Source of the DNA: Streptomyces sp. NBC_01198
Lineage (GTDB): Bacteria; Actinomycetota; Actinomycetes; Streptomycetales; Streptomycetaceae
DNA: 64,000 nucleotides
NCBI RefSeq assembly: GCF_036010485.1
Contig: NZ_CP108568.1
Location: forward strand, 6,100,501-6,164,500
Direction of reading: 5' to 3'
The notes under the pieces are model-generated. The model saw only the letters and a list, made by a program, of their open reading frames with translations. It did no database searches and was not told the origin of the DNA. Below, piece after piece: positions 9,464-19,938 of this stretch (within the stretch, counting starts at the first letter, position 1; every line of letters begins with the position of its first letter). The translations under genes were made by a program, and so were the position numbers.

Positions 9464-10441
9464 ATGAGCGACACCTCCCCGCAGCCACCGGAGCCACGGC
9501 ACGTCCCGGTGATGCTGCGGCGCTGCCTCGACCTGCTGGGGCCCGCGCTGGCTGCACCCGGCGCCGTCGTCGTGGACGCCACGCTGGGCCTCGGCGGGCA
9601 CAGCGAGGCGCTGCTGAGCACCTTCCCCGCCGTCCGGCTGATCGCGCTGGACCGCGACCCCGAGGCGCTCAAGCTCTCGGGCCGGCGGCTGGCCCGCTTC
9701 GGCGACCGGGCCACCCTGGTGCACGCGGTCTACGACGAGCTGCCTGACGTCCTGGCCGGGCTGTCGGTGCCGCGCGTGCAGGGCGTGCTCTTCGACCTCG
9801 GCGTGTCGTCCATGCAGCTCGACGAGGCCGACCGCGGCTTCGCCTACGCGCAGGACGCCCCGCTGGACATGCGGATGGACCAGACCACCGGGATCAGCGC
9901 CGCCGAGGTGCTCAACACCTACCCGCCGGGCGACCTGGTCCGCATCCTGCGCAGCTACGGCGAGGAGAAGTTCGCCCGCAAGATCGTGGACGCGGTGGTG
10001 CGGCAGCGGGACGCCGAGCCGTTCGGCAACAGCGCCAGGCTGGTCGAACTGATCAGGGACGCGCTGCCGCAGGCCGCCAAGCGCACCGGCGGCAATCCGG
10101 CCAAGCGCACCTTCCAGGCGCTGCGGATCGAGGTCAACGGCGAGCTGACGGTGCTGGAGCGGGCCGTGCCCGCTGCGGTCGGCGCGCTCGCGGTGGGCGG
10201 CCGGATCGCGGTGCTCGCCTACCACTCGCTGGAGGACCGGCTGGTCAAGCAGGTCTTCGCGGCCGGCGCGGCGAACACCGCACCGCCGGGGCTGCCCGTG
10301 GTGCCCGAGCAGTACCAGCCGCGGTTGCGGCTGCTCACCCGTGGCGCGGAACTGCCCACCGAGGACGAGATCGCCGAGAACCGGCGGGCCGCGCCCGCCC
10401 GGCTGCGCGGCGCCGAGCGGATCCGCGAGGAGGCCAGGTGA
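9464..10441 (+). CDS. rsmH: 16S rRNA (cytosine-1402-N4)-methyltransferase
   Basis: 325 residues. [14 protein letters not shown] opens the conserved region, followed by the SAM loop [16 protein letters not shown] (about 36-51), then ALDRDPEA, then [19 protein letters not shown], and near the C-terminus [15 protein letters not shown]. The enzyme methylates N4 of C1402 in 16S rRNA at the ribosomal P site. The frame is open upstream to 9248, but the conserved region starts at ATG 9464. The gap after mraZ contains a small TGGCACC/GGTGCCA hairpin (9336-9357) and nothing else clear. The stop overlaps the ftsL start by 4 nt. Confidence 0.95.
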   Translation: MSDTSPQPPEPRHVPVMLRRCLDLLGPALAAPGAVVVDATLGLGGHSEALLSTFPAVRLIALDRDPEALKLSGRRLARFGDRATLVHAVYDELPDVLAGLSVPRVQGVLFDLGVSSMQLDEADRGFAYAQDAPLDMRMDQTTGISAAEVLNTYPPGDLVRILRSYGEEKFARKIVDAVVRQRDAEPFGNSARLVELIRDALPQAAKRTGGNPAKRTFQALRIEVNGELTVLERAVPAAVGALAVGGRIAVLAYHSLEDRLVKQVFAAGAANTAPPGLPVVPEQYQPRLRLLTRGAELPTEDEIAENRRAAPARLRGAERIREEAR

Positions 10442-10839
10442 GCCCGGTCCGCGGCCGGGCCGGAACCGCGGCCCGTGCCCCGTTCGTCATCCTTGTCGTG
10501 ACACTGCTCGCCGGTGGCCTGATCTCGCTGCTGCTGCTCAACGCCGCGGTCAACCAGGACTCCTTCCAGCTGAACAAGCTGGAGAACGAGACCACGGGGT
10601 ACACGGACGAGCAGCAGCAACTGCAGCAGGAGGTCGACCAGTACGGGGCTCCGGCCACGCTGGAGCGCAAGGCCAGGCAGCTCGGCATGGTCCCCGGCGG
10701 CAACCCGGCCTTCCTCGGCCCCGGCGGTTCCGTGCTGGGCACGCCGGAACGGGCCACGGCCCCGCCGGCCCCGCCGAGGCCCCCCGCGTCCGCACCTCCG
10801 GGGACGCCCCCGGCCCCACCGACGACTCCTGGCAGGTGA
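10438..10839 (+). CDS. ftsL: Cell division protein FtsL-like (septum formation initiator)
   Basis: 133 residues. A short basic N-terminus, one membrane helix (about 15-37, [20 protein letters not shown]), then a heptad-like coiled coil with [19 protein letters not shown] and [20 protein letters not shown] Pro/Ala-rich tail ends the protein. FtsL with DivIC and FtsQ links the early Z-ring to septal wall synthesis. GTG 10438 overlaps the rsmH stop (GTGA), implying coupling. Identity rests on topology and location, since FtsL sequences are weakly conserved. Confidence 0.85.
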   Translation: MSPVRGRAGTAARAPFVILVVTLLAGGLISLLLLNAAVNQDSFQLNKLENETTGYTDEQQQLQQEVDQYGAPATLERKARQLGMVPGGNPAFLGPGGSVLGTPERATAPPAPPRPPASAPPGTPPAPPTTPGR

Positions 10840-10948
10840 TCCGCGTGAACCGCTCGTTCAGGCCGGCCCCCCTCGCGGCGGCCCGCGGCGCCCACCCGGG
10901 CCCGCGGGTGACGGCCGGCCCGGCCGCCACGCGGTGCGGAGGTGACCG

Positions 10949-12949
10949 GTGAGCGCGCCCCGGCCGCCGGCCGGCGGGCGCCGGCCGGGGCCAGGGCCCC
11001 GGCCGAGGCCCGCGGTGCGGGCGGGGGCGCCGCAGGGCGGCAGGCGGCGCCCCGTACCGCCACCGCGGCGGCCGCGGCCGCCGCGGGTGGTCAGGCTCGG
11101 CCGGCCCCGCCCGCGGCTCCGCCTGGTGGCGGTGGCGCTCACGCTGGTGATGGGCGTGTTCGTGGTGCGCCTGCTCCAGGTGCAGGCGGTCGACGCGTCG
11201 GCGTACGCGTCGAAGGCCGCGGTGAACCGCTGGGTCACCCACGACGTGACCGCGGACCGCGGCACGATCACCGACCGCTCGGGCGTGGCGCTGGCCGCCA
11301 CCGTGGACGCGTACGACATCACCGCTGACCCGTATCTGTTCACCCCCGAGCAGGCGAAGGTCAAGGACGCCCCGGCGCAGGCGGCGGAGCTGCTCGCGCC
11401 GATCGTCGGCGGCGACCCGACGACGATCGCCCGGCAGCTGTCCACCCCGGGCTCGCGCTACCAGCTGCTGGCCCGGCAGCAGTCCCCGCAGGCCTGGAAC
11501 CAGATCTCCGACCTGAAGAAGGCGCTCGCCGCCAAGGCGGTGAACCATCCCGGCGCCGACGTGCTGGCCGGGGTGTTCAGCGAGCCGCACACCAAGCGGG
11601 TCTACCCCGGCGGCGACCTCGCCGCCGGAGTGCTCGGCTTCGTCAACGGCAAGGGCAGCGGCGGCGGCGGCCTGGAGACGATGCTGGACAAGCAGCTGGC
11701 CGGCCGGAACGGCAAGATCCGCTACGCCCAGTCCAACGGCCGCCAGGTCCCCACCGCCGGCGTCCAGGAGCAGCCCGCGGTGCCCGGTTCTGACGTGGAG
11801 CTGACCTTGGACCGGGACATCCAGTGGGCGGCGCAGAGCGCGATCAGCGCCCAGGTGACCAAGTCCAGGGCCGACCGCGGCTACGTCACCGTGATGGACA
11901 ACAGGACCGGCCAGGTGCTGGCGATGGCCGACGCCCCCGGCTTCGACCCGGGCGACCTGACGCACGCCGACCCCGAGGCGCTCGGCAACGCCGCGATGCA
12001 GGACGCGTACGAGCCGGGCAGCGTCAGCAAGCTGATGTCGATGGCCGCGATCATCGACACCGGCACCGCGACGCCCACCACCCACGTCGTCGTGCCCGGC
12101 ACCCTGCCGCGCGCGGACCGGGTCTTCCACGACGACGTCGACCACGGCACCTGGTATCTGACGCTGAACGGGGTGCTCGCCAAGTCCAGCAACATCGGCA
12201 CGATCGAGGCCAGCGGGCGGCTCGGCAAGACCCAGCCGGAGGCCAACCGGGTGCTGTACTCGTACCTGAAGAAGTTCGGCCTCGGCGAGCCCAGCGGCGT
12301 CGGCTTCCCCGGCGAGACCCCCGGCATCCTGGCCAAGCCGCAGGACTGGAACGCCTCGCAGCAGTACACGATCCCGTTCGGCCAGGGCCTGTCGCTGAAC
12401 GCGCTGCAGGCCACCTCGGTCTACGCGACCATCGCCAACGGCGGCGTCCGGGTCGAGCCGAGCCTGATCCGCGGCATCACCGGACCCGACGGGCGCTTCG
12501 TGCCGGCCGCGCCGCCGAAGAAGACCCGGGTGGTCAGCACGCAGACCGCCAGGACGCTCTCCACCATGCTGGAGTCGGTCGTCGGCAGCGAGCAGGGCAC
12601 CGGCGTCAACGCCCGGATCGACGGCTACCGGGTCGCCGGCAAGACCGGTACGGCCAACCGGGTGGACCCGAAAACCGGCACGTACAAGGGCTACACCGCG
12701 TCCTTCATGGGCTTCGCGCCGGCCGACGACCCGCGGGTCACCGTCTCCTGCGTCATCCAGAACCCGACGAAGGGCAGCTACTTCGGCGGCTCGATCTGCG
12801 GCCCGGTCTTCAAACAGGTGATGGAATTCGCCCTCAAGACGCTCCAGGTGCCGCCGTCCGGCGTCCCCGCGCCGAAGCTGCCGATCACCTTCGACCCGGC
12901 GGACGCGGTGGCCCCCGCGACCCAGCCGACCGGCGCCAGGGCGCGGTGA
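10949..12949 (+). CDS. ftsI: Penicillin-binding protein, FtsI/PBP3 class (septal transpeptidase)
   Basis: 666 residues. A long Pro/Arg-rich cytoplasmic start precedes one membrane anchor (about 57-78). The dimerisation domain begins near TADRGTITDRSGVALAA. The transpeptidase domain has all three motifs: SxxK as Ser358-V-S-Lys361, SxN as Ser413-S-Asn415, and Lys565-T-Gly567. No PASTA repeats are seen. With FtsW it cross-links septal peptidoglycan. GGAGGTG at 10938-10944 supports GTG 10949. The gap of 109 nt after ftsL shows no clear promoter. Its stop at 12947-12949 lies close to two alternative murE starts. Confidence 0.94.
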   Translation: MSAPRPPAGGRRPGPGPRPRPAVRAGAPQGGRRRPVPPPRRPRPPRVVRLGRPRPRLRLVAVALTLVMGVFVVRLLQVQAVDASAYASKAAVNRWVTHDVTADRGTITDRSGVALAATVDAYDITADPYLFTPEQAKVKDAPAQAAELLAPIVGGDPTTIARQLSTPGSRYQLLARQQSPQAWNQISDLKKALAAKAVNHPGADVLAGVFSEPHTKRVYPGGDLAAGVLGFVNGKGSGGGGLETMLDKQLAGRNGKIRYAQSNGRQVPTAGVQEQPAVPGSDVELTLDRDIQWAAQSAISAQVTKSRADRGYVTVMDNRTGQVLAMADAPGFDPGDLTHADPEALGNAAMQDAYEPGSVSKLMSMAAIIDTGTATPTTHVVVPGTLPRADRVFHDDVDHGTWYLTLNGVLAKSSNIGTIEASGRLGKTQPEANRVLYSYLKKFGLGEPSGVGFPGETPGILAKPQDWNASQQYTIPFGQGLSLNALQATSVYATIANGGVRVEPSLIRGITGPDGRFVPAAPPKKTRVVSTQTARTLSTMLESVVGSEQGTGVNARIDGYRVAGKTGTANRVDPKTGTYKGYTASFMGFAPADDPRVTVSCVIQNPTKGSYFGGSICGPVFKQVMEFALKTLQVPPSGVPAPKLPITFDPADAVAPATQPTGARAR

Positions 12950-13030
12950 GCATGGCAGGCACCGACCGTGACCAGCCCGGCGCTGTCAGCGGCACGCGGC
13001 GCGACCCGCGCCGGCCGCACCCGGCCTGTT

Positions 13031-13069
13031 TTGGCCCGGAGCCCGGCCCGCCCGGTAACCTCACCGCCG
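13031..13069 (+). promoter_or_regulatory. Candidate leaderless promoter for murE
   Basis: TAACCT at 13056-13061 ends 7 nt before GTG 13069, the distance expected when the RNA starts at the first coding base. A TTGGCC at 13031-13036 lies 19 nt further up, a loose fit. No Shine-Dalgarno sequence precedes the GTG, in agreement with leaderless translation. Confidence 0.45.
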
Positions 13070-14625
13070 TGCCCAACCCTGATCAAGCCACCCTCACCCA
13101 GCCGGGCCCGCCGCGCCCGACACGGGTCCGGCCGAAACCGCTGGCGGACCTCGCCCGGCGGCTCGGCATCCCGGACCCCGGCGGTGACGCCGCTGTCACC
13201 GGCATCACCCACGACTCGCGCGCGGTCCGCCCGGGCGACCTCTACACCGCCTTGCCCGGCGCCCGTTTCCACGGCGCCGACTTCGCGGCCCAGGCGGCCG
13301 CCGCGGGAGCCGCGGCCGTGCTCACCGATCCGGCGGGCGCCGAGCGGGCCGCCGCGACCGGCCTGCCGGTGCTGACCGTCGCCGACCCCAGATCGGAGAT
13401 GGGCGCGCTGGCCGCGGCCGTCTACGACGGGCCCGGCGAGGCGCTGCTGAAGATCGGCATCACCGGGACCTCCGGTAAGACCACGACCGCGTATCTGGTC
13501 GAGGGCGGGCTGCGGGCCGCCACCGGCGGCGGTACGGGCCTGGTCGGCACGGTCGAGACCCGGATCGGCGACGAGCGCATCAAGAGCGAGCGCACCACGC
13601 CGGAGGCCACCGACCTGCAGGCGCTGTTCGCGGTGATGCGCGAGCGCGGTGTCGGCTCGCTCGTCATGGAGGTCTCCAGCCACGCCCTGGTGCTCGGCCG
13701 GGTCGACGGCGCCGTCTTCGACGTGGCCGTCTTCACCAACCTCAGCCCGGAGCACATGGAGTTCCACTCCGGCATGGAGGACTACTTCCAGGCCAAGGCG
13801 CAGCTGTTCACCCCGCGGCGCAGCCGGCTCGGCGTGGTGAACCTGGACGACGAGTACGGCCGCCGGCTGGTCGCCGAGGCCACCGTGCCGCTGGTGACCT
13901 TCTCGGCGCAGGGCCGGCTGGACGCCGACTGGCGGGCCGAGGACGTCGAGGCCGACCTGGCGGGCAGCACCTTCACGGTGATCGGCCCCAAGGGCGAGCG
14001 GCTGGCGGCCACCGCGCCGCTGCCCGGCCCCTTCAACGTCGCGAACACCCTCGCCGCCGTCACCGCGCTGGCCGCCGCCGGCCTGGACCCGCAGAGCGCC
14101 GCCGAGGGCGTCGCCGCCGTCCCCGGGGTGCCGGGCCGGCTGGAGCGGGTCGACGCCGGGCAGCCGTATCTCGCCGTGGTGGACTACGCGCACAAGACCG
14201 ACGCCGTGGAGTCCGTGCTGCGGGCGCTGCGCAAGACCACCCGCGGCCGGATCCACGCCGTGCTGGGCTGCGGCGGCGACCGCGACACCACCAAGCGCGG
14301 CCCGATGGGCGCCGCGCTGGCCAGGCTGGCCGACACCGCCGTCCTGACGTCGGACAACCCGCGTTCCGAGGACCCGCTGGCGATCCTCGCCACGATGCTG
14401 GCAGGGGCCTCCGAGGTGCCCGCCGAGCAGCGCGCCCGGGTCGTCGTCGAACCCGACAGGGCCGCCGCGGTGGCCGCCGCCGTCGCCGCGGCCGAGCCCG
14501 GCGACATCGTGCTGGTGGCGGGCAAGGGCCACGAGCAGGGCCAGGACATCGCCGGAGAGGTGCGCCCCTTCGACGACCGAGAGGTGCTGCGCGCCGCGAT
14601 CGAGAAGGACCGGAAAGCATCGTGA
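13069..14625 (+). CDS. murE: UDP-MurNAc-dipeptide:diaminopimelate ligase
   Basis: 518 residues from GTG 13069. The ATP loop is GITGTSGKTTTAY (about 130-142). VMEVSSHAL and VFTNLSPEHMEFH follow, and near the C-terminus GCGGDRDTTKRGPMG and the DNPRSEDP motif typical of enzymes adding diaminopimelate (LL-DAP in streptomycetes). It acts in the cytoplasm before MurF. The frame is open upstream, and GTG 12946 (overlapping the PBP stop) or ATG 12952 would add about 40 low-complexity residues. I prefer 13069 because the added stretch looks non-conserved and a -10-like TAACCT sits just upstream. The stop overlaps murF (GTGA). Confidence 0.92.
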   Translation: MPNPDQATLTQPGPPRPTRVRPKPLADLARRLGIPDPGGDAAVTGITHDSRAVRPGDLYTALPGARFHGADFAAQAAAAGAAAVLTDPAGAERAAATGLPVLTVADPRSEMGALAAAVYDGPGEALLKIGITGTSGKTTTAYLVEGGLRAATGGGTGLVGTVETRIGDERIKSERTTPEATDLQALFAVMRERGVGSLVMEVSSHALVLGRVDGAVFDVAVFTNLSPEHMEFHSGMEDYFQAKAQLFTPRRSRLGVVNLDDEYGRRLVAEATVPLVTFSAQGRLDADWRAEDVEADLAGSTFTVIGPKGERLAATAPLPGPFNVANTLAAVTALAAAGLDPQSAAEGVAAVPGVPGRLERVDAGQPYLAVVDYAHKTDAVESVLRALRKTTRGRIHAVLGCGGDRDTTKRGPMGAALARLADTAVLTSDNPRSEDPLAILATMLAGASEVPAEQRARVVVEPDRAAAVAAAVAAAEPGDIVLVAGKGHEQGQDIAGEVRPFDDREVLRAAIEKDRKAS

Positions 14626-16064
14626 TCCCCCTTTCCCTCGCCGAGGTCGCACGTGCGGTCGGCGGGAGCACGCACGACATACCGGACGACAGCCTGATGG
14701 TGACGGGGCCGGTGATCCGGGACTCCCGAGAGGCGGTGCCCGGCGCGCTCTTCGTGGCCTTCGCCGGTGAGCGGGCCGACGGCCACGACTTCGCCGCCCA
14801 GGTGGTCCAGGCGGGCGCGGTGGCGGTGCTCGCCTCCCGCCCGGTCGGTGTGCCCGCGATCGTGGTCGAGGACGTGCAGGCCGCGCTGGGCGCCCTGGCC
14901 CGGCACGTCATCGACCGGCTGGGCGCCACCGTGGTCGCACTGACCGGCTCCGCGGGCAAGACCAGCACCAAGGACCTGATGGCGCAGCTGCTCGAGCGGC
15001 TGGCGCCGACCGTCTACACCCCCGGGTCGCTGAACAACGAGATCGGCCTGCCGCTGACCGCGCTGCAGGCCGACGAGGGCACCCGGCACCTGGTGCTGGA
15101 GATGGGCGCCCGCGGCATCGGCCACATCGCGTATCTGACCGGGCTGACACCGCCGCGCATCGGTGTGGTCCTCAACGTCGGAAGTGCCCACATCGGCGAG
15201 TTCGGCGGCAAGGAGCAGATCGCCCAGGCCAAGGGCGAACTGGTCGAGTCGCTGCCGGACGGGCACGACGGTGGCATCGCCGTACTGAACGCCGACGATC
15301 CGCTGGTGCTGGCCATGGCGGCTCGTACAAAGGCCCGGGTGGTGCTCTTCGGGGAGAGCGAGCAGGCGGACGTCCGGGCGACCGATATCACCCTCAACGA
15401 CCGAGGTCAGGCGGTCTTCAGCCTCCGAACACCCACCGGGTGCGCCGACGTGACCTTGCGCCTGTACGGTGAGCACCACGTGTCGAACGCGCTCGCCGCA
15501 GCCGCCGTCGCCAGTGAACTCGGCATGCCCGCAGGGGAGATCGCCATCGCGCTCTCCGCGGCAGGACCGTTGTCGCACTGGCGGATGGAGGTCACCGAGC
15601 GCCCCGACGGCGTGACGGTCGTCAACGACGCCTACAACGCGAACCCCGAATCCATGAGGGCAGCCCTGCGCGCACTCGCCGCGATGGGCAGGTCCGCACA
15701 GGCCGCGGGGGGACGGACGTGGGCGGTGCTGGGAAAGATGGCCGAACTGGGCGGGGAAGCTCTCGCCGAGCACGACGCGGTGGGGCGGCTGGTCGTCCGG
15801 CTCAACGTCAGCAAGCTCGTTGCGGTCGGCGGTACGGAAGCCGGGTGGCTGCAATTGGGCGCCTATAACGAGGGTTCGTGGGGTGAGGAGTCGGTGCACG
15901 TGTCCGACGCGGAGGCGGCGATCGACCTGTTGCGCGCAGAGGTGCGCCCAGGTGACGTCGTGCTGGTGAAGGCATCACGGTCGGTCGGTCTCGAGGCCGT
16001 CGCCCTGGCGCTGACCGGGGGCGGTTCCGGCGGTACGGCGGCACGCGAGGGTGCCGCGCGATGA
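14622..16064 (+). CDS. murF: UDP-MurNAc-tripeptide:D-Ala-D-Ala ligase
   Basis: 480 residues. ATP loop [13 protein letters not shown] (about 106-118), then [24 protein letters not shown] and, in the C-terminal domain, [15 protein letters not shown]. It adds D-Ala-D-Ala to make UDP-MurNAc-pentapeptide. GTG 14622 overlaps the murE stop by 4 nt, and its own stop overlaps mraY (ATGA), so murE-murF-mraY-murD are translationally chained. The third-position GC of the 3' half is slightly lower than in the neighbours, with no sign of a break. Confidence 0.95.
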   Translation: MIPLSLAEVARAVGGSTHDIPDDSLMVTGPVIRDSREAVPGALFVAFAGERADGHDFAAQVVQAGAVAVLASRPVGVPAIVVEDVQAALGALARHVIDRLGATVVALTGSAGKTSTKDLMAQLLERLAPTVYTPGSLNNEIGLPLTALQADEGTRHLVLEMGARGIGHIAYLTGLTPPRIGVVLNVGSAHIGEFGGKEQIAQAKGELVESLPDGHDGGIAVLNADDPLVLAMAARTKARVVLFGESEQADVRATDITLNDRGQAVFSLRTPTGCADVTLRLYGEHHVSNALAAAAVASELGMPAGEIAIALSAAGPLSHWRMEVTERPDGVTVVNDAYNANPESMRAALRALAAMGRSAQAAGGRTWAVLGKMAELGGEALAEHDAVGRLVVRLNVSKLVAVGGTEAGWLQLGAYNEGSWGEESVHVSDAEAAIDLLRAEVRPGDVVLVKASRSVGLEAVALALTGGGSGGTAAREGAAR

Positions 16065-17125
16065 AGCAGATCCTCGTCTCCGGGGTGATCGCGCTGTTCC
16101 TGTCGCTGATCGGCACCCCGCTGCTGATCCGTCTGCTGGCCCGCAAGGGCTACGGGCAGATGATCCGCGACGACGGCCCGCAGAACCACCACAGCAAGCG
16201 CGGGACGCCCACCATGGGCGGTATCGCGTTCATCCTGGCCACCCTGGTCGCGTACGCCTCGACCAAGGTGATCACCGGTGACAAGCCGTCCATGTCGGGC
16301 GTGCTGGTGCTGTTCCTGACCGCGGGGCTCGGGCTCGTCGGCTTCCTCGACGACTACATCAAGATCGTCAAGCAGCGCAGCCTGGGCCTGCGGGCCAAGG
16401 CGAAGATGGCGGGCCAGCTCATCGTCGGCATCACCTTCGCGGTGCTGGCGCTGAACTTCCACGACTCGCGCAACCAGACGCCGGCCTCCACCAAGCTGTC
16501 CTTCACCACGGACTTCGGCTGGTCGATCGGCCCGGTGATCTTCGTGATCTGGGCGCTGTTCATGATCCTGGCGATGTCCAACGGCGTGAACCTCACCGAC
16601 GGCCTGGACGGCCTGGCCACCGGCGCCTCGGTGATGGTCTTCGCCGCCTACACCGTCATCGGCGTGTGGCAGTACGGCCAGTGGTGCGGGGCCCAGGTCA
16701 GCGCCAACGGAGCCTGCTACGAGGTGCGCGACCCGCTGGACCTCGCGGTGGTCGCGGCGGCCCTGGTGGGCGCCCTGTTCGGCTTCCTGTGGTGGAACAC
16801 CTCGCCGGCCAAGATCTTCATGGGCGACACCGGTTCGCTCGCGCTGGGCGGCGCGCTCGCCGGCCTGGCGATCTGCTCGCGCACCGAGCTGCTGCTCGCC
16901 ATCCTCGGCGGCCTGTTCGTCCTGATCACCATGTCGGTGGTCATCCAGGTCGGCTCCTTCCGGCTGACCGGCAAGCGGGTCTTCCGGATGGCACCCCTCC
17001 AGCACCACTTCGAGCTCAAGGGCTGGAGCGAGGTCCTGGTGGTGGTCAGATTCTGGATCATCCAGGGCATGTGCATGGCCGTGGGGCTCGGCATCTTCTA
17101 CGCCGCGTGGGTGGCCGCGTCATGA
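16061..17125 (+). CDS. mraY: Phospho-MurNAc-pentapeptide translocase
   Basis: 354 residues, about ten membrane helices. The catalytic acidic pair is Asp97-Asp98 in [13 protein letters not shown]. Other family motifs are [24 protein letters not shown] and [11 protein letters not shown]. MraY transfers phospho-MurNAc-pentapeptide to undecaprenyl phosphate to form lipid I at the inner face of the membrane. Starts at ATG 16061 overlapping murF, and ends overlapping murD by 4 nt. Confidence 0.96.
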   Translation: MKQILVSGVIALFLSLIGTPLLIRLLARKGYGQMIRDDGPQNHHSKRGTPTMGGIAFILATLVAYASTKVITGDKPSMSGVLVLFLTAGLGLVGFLDDYIKIVKQRSLGLRAKAKMAGQLIVGITFAVLALNFHDSRNQTPASTKLSFTTDFGWSIGPVIFVIWALFMILAMSNGVNLTDGLDGLATGASVMVFAAYTVIGVWQYGQWCGAQVSANGACYEVRDPLDLAVVAAALVGALFGFLWWNTSPAKIFMGDTGSLALGGALAGLAICSRTELLLAILGGLFVLITMSVVIQVGSFRLTGKRVFRMAPLQHHFELKGWSEVLVVVRFWIIQGMCMAVGLGIFYAAWVAAS

Positions 17126-18564
17126 CGCAGGGGCACGCCGGGCCCGGCGGATTCAAGGACGCGGCGGTCACCGTCGCCGGGCTCGGCGTGTCCGGGGTGC
17201 CCGCGGCCAGGGCGCTGCACGCGCTCGGCGCCCGCGTCACCGTGGTCAACGGCGTCGCGGGGGAGCGGCAGCAGGCCGAGGCGGCGGAGCTGGAGGCGCT
17301 GGGCATCACCGTGCGCCTCGGCGACGGCGAGACCCTGCCCGAGGGCACCGAGCTCGTCGTCACCTCGCCCGGCTGGCCGCCGTCCAGCCCGCTGTTCGCC
17401 GCGGCGGCGCAGGCCGGCGTCGAGGTCATCGGCGACGTGGAGCTGGCCTGGCGGCTGCGGGGCCCGGACGCCGCGCCCTGGCTGGCGGTCACCGGCACCA
17501 ACGGCAAGACGACCACCACCCGCATGCTCGCCGCCATGCTCACCGCGGCGGGCCTGCGTACCGCGGCGGTCGGCAACATCGGCGTCTCGCTGCTCGACGC
17601 GGTCCTCGGCGAGGAGCAGTACGACGTCCTCGCCGTGGAGCTGTCCAGCTACCAGCTGCACTGGGCGCCCGGCATCCGCCCGCACTCCGCCGCGGTGCTC
17701 AACCTGGCCCCCGACCACCTCGACTGGCACGGCTCGATGGACGCCTATGTCGCCGACAAGGGCCGTATCTACCACGGCAACACGGTCGCCTGCGTCTACA
17801 ACGCGGCCGACCCCGCGACCGAGCGGCTGGTCGAACAGGCCGACGTCGAGGAGGGCTGCCGGGCGATCGGCTTCACCCTGGACGCGCCCCGGATGTCGGA
17901 GCTGGGGGTGGTCGACGGGCTGCTGGTGGACCGGGCCTTCGTCGAGGACCGCCGCAACAGCGCGCAGGAGCTGGCAGAGGCCGCCGACGTGCAGCCGCTC
18001 GCCCCGCACAACATCGCCAACGCCCTGGCGGCCGCCGCGCTGGCCCGCGCCTACGGGGTGCCGGCCGGCGCGGTCCGCGAGGGCCTGCGGGCCTTCCGCC
18101 CGGACGCCCACCGGATCGCCGAGGTCGCCGTGCTTGACGGGGTGGCCTACGTCGACGACTCCAAGGCCACCAACACCCATGCCGCGCAGGCGTCGCTGAC
18201 GTCGTACGAGCACGTGGTGTGGATCGCCGGCGGGCTCGCCAAGGGCGCCGAGTTCGACGAGCTGGTGACCGCGGCCGCCGGACGGCTGCGCGGGGCGGTG
18301 CTGCTCGGCGCCGACCGCGCGCTGATCCGCGAAGCCCTGGCGCGACACGCCCCCCAGGTGCCGGTGGTGGACCTGGAACGGACCGACACTGGGGCGATGT
18401 CCGCGGCGGTGGCCGCGGCACGGCAGTTGGCCACCGCGGGCGACACCGTCCTGCTGGCGCCCGCCTGCGCGTCGATGGACATGTTCAGCAACTACAACCA
18501 GCGCGGCGACCTGTTCGCGGACGCCGTACGCGCCGCCCTGCCGGACTCCGCGGCGCACTCCTAG
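17122..18564 (+). CDS. murD: UDP-MurNAc-L-Ala:D-Glu ligase
   Basis: 480 residues from ATG 17122. The N-terminal UDP-binding part includes [17 protein letters not shown]; the ATP loop is [13 protein letters not shown] (about 123-135); then [23 protein letters not shown] and [17 protein letters not shown], where the lysine matches the usual Mur ligase position. The C-terminal domain ends [16 protein letters not shown]. It adds D-glutamate, the second residue of the stem peptide. The frame extends about 150 codons upstream inside mraY, but that part is a shadow. ftsW follows after a 54-nt gap. Confidence 0.95.
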   Translation: MTQGHAGPGGFKDAAVTVAGLGVSGVPAARALHALGARVTVVNGVAGERQQAEAAELEALGITVRLGDGETLPEGTELVVTSPGWPPSSPLFAAAAQAGVEVIGDVELAWRLRGPDAAPWLAVTGTNGKTTTTRMLAAMLTAAGLRTAAVGNIGVSLLDAVLGEEQYDVLAVELSSYQLHWAPGIRPHSAAVLNLAPDHLDWHGSMDAYVADKGRIYHGNTVACVYNAADPATERLVEQADVEEGCRAIGFTLDAPRMSELGVVDGLLVDRAFVEDRRNSAQELAEAADVQPLAPHNIANALAAAALARAYGVPAGAVREGLRAFRPDAHRIAEVAVLDGVAYVDDSKATNTHAAQASLTSYEHVVWIAGGLAKGAEFDELVTAAAGRLRGAVLLGADRALIREALARHAPQVPVVDLERTDTGAMSAAVAAARQLATAGDTVLLAPACASMDMFSNYNQRGDLFADAVRAALPDSAAHS

Positions 18565-18618
18565 CCGCCGGGGCCCGCCCCCGCAGGCCGCGGCGCACCG
18601 CACCGACGGAGGGGACGC

Positions 18619-19932
18619 ATGACGGCACACGGCTCCACCCCGCGCGGCGCCGCACGCCCCGCCAGGGCGCCCAGCGCCCTGCGCGGGGCCGCCCGGCTGC
18701 CCGGCAGGCTGCGGGAGGCCTGGGACCGGCCGCTGACGGCGTACTACGTGATCCTCGGCGGCAGCCTGCTGATCACCGTGCTCGGCCTGGTGATGGTCTA
18801 CTCGGCGTCGATGATCCAGGCGCTGCGCTACGGGCTCCCGTCCACGTACTACTTCCGCAAGCAGCTGCTCGCGGTCGCGCTCGGCTCGGTGCTGCTCTAC
18901 GCCGCCGCCAGGATGCCGGTCAGGCTGCACCGGGCGCTGGCGTATCCGCTGCTGCTGGGCTCGGTCTTCCTGATGTGCCTGGTGCAGGTGCCCGGGATAG
19001 GGCAGTCGGTCCACGGCAACACCAACTGGATCTCCGTGGGCGGCCCCTTCCAGCTGCAGCCCAGCGAGTTCGGCAAGCTCGCGCTGGTGCTGTGGGGCGC
19101 CGACCTGCTGGCCCGCAAGGGCGACAAGGGCCTGCTGGTGCAGTGGAAGCACCTGCTGGTGCCGCTCATCCCGGTCACCGTGCTGCTGCTCGGACTCATC
19201 ATGCTCGGCGGCGACATGGGCACCACGGTGATCCTGACCGCGATCCTCTTCGGCATGCTGTGGCTGGCCGGCGCGCCGACCCGGCTGTTCGCCGGCGTGC
19301 TGGGCGGCGCCTCCGTGCTGGCCGGGCTCGCCATCGTCACCAGCCCCAACCGGATGGACCGGCTGCACTGCATCGCCGCCTCCGACCCCGACAACGGCTG
19401 CTGGCAGGCCGTGCACGGGATCTACGCCCTCGCCTCGGGCGGCTGGTTCGGCTCAGGACTCGGGGCGAGCGTGGAGAAATGGGGCGAACTCCCGGAGCCG
19501 CACACCGACTTCATCTTCGCCGTGACCGGGGAGGAACTGGGCCTGGCGGGGACGCTGTCGGTACTCGCCCTCTTCGCGGCACTAGGCTACGCGGGTATCC
19601 GCGTGGCCGGTCGTACGGAGGACCCCTTCGTCAGGTTCGCAGCGGGTGGCGTGACCACCTGGATCACGGCCCAGGCCGTGATCAACATCGGTGCGGTGCT
19701 CGGCCTGCTGCCGATCGCCGGGGTCCCGCTCCCGCTGTTCTCCTACGGAGGTTCAGCCCTGCTGCCGACCATGTTCGCGATCGGGCTGCTGATCTCCTTC
19801 GCCAGGAGCGAGCCGGCGGCACGAGCCGCGCTGGCCGTGCGGGGGCGGCGGAGCGGGCGTAAACCCCCGACCCGGGCAATGACACGGACGATGCGACGGT
19901 ACGTCACCCGACGGCCGTCCGGAGAGCGGTGA
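18619..19932 (+). CDS. ftsW: Septal peptidoglycan polymerase FtsW (SEDS family)
   Basis: 437 residues with about ten membrane helices. SEDS signatures are visible: VMVYSAS near residue 57, NTNWISVGGPFQLQPSEF with the conserved PSE near 150, GGDMGTTVI, and SYGGSALL near 375. The loop PEPHTDFIFAVTGEELGL holds the conserved region before the last helices. It polymerises lipid II with its partner PBP at the septum. GGAGGGG at 18608-18614 supports ATG 18619. A basic Arg-rich tail ends the protein. murG starts 6 nt after the stop. Confidence 0.95.
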   Translation: MTAHGSTPRGAARPARAPSALRGAARLPGRLREAWDRPLTAYYVILGGSLLITVLGLVMVYSASMIQALRYGLPSTYYFRKQLLAVALGSVLLYAAARMPVRLHRALAYPLLLGSVFLMCLVQVPGIGQSVHGNTNWISVGGPFQLQPSEFGKLALVLWGADLLARKGDKGLLVQWKHLLVPLIPVTVLLLGLIMLGGDMGTTVILTAILFGMLWLAGAPTRLFAGVLGGASVLAGLAIVTSPNRMDRLHCIAASDPDNGCWQAVHGIYALASGGWFGSGLGASVEKWGELPEPHTDFIFAVTGEELGLAGTLSVLALFAALGYAGIRVAGRTEDPFVRFAAGGVTTWITAQAVINIGAVLGLLPIAGVPLPLFSYGGSALLPTMFAIGLLISFARSEPAARAALAVRGRRSGRKPPTRAMTRTMRRYVTRRPSGER

Positions 19933-19938
19933 ATTTCG

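Noticed and set aside
17796-18020. Short minus-strand frames inside murD and similar small frames elsewhere
   Set aside because: Typical high-GC antisense frames without ribosome sites or conservation.
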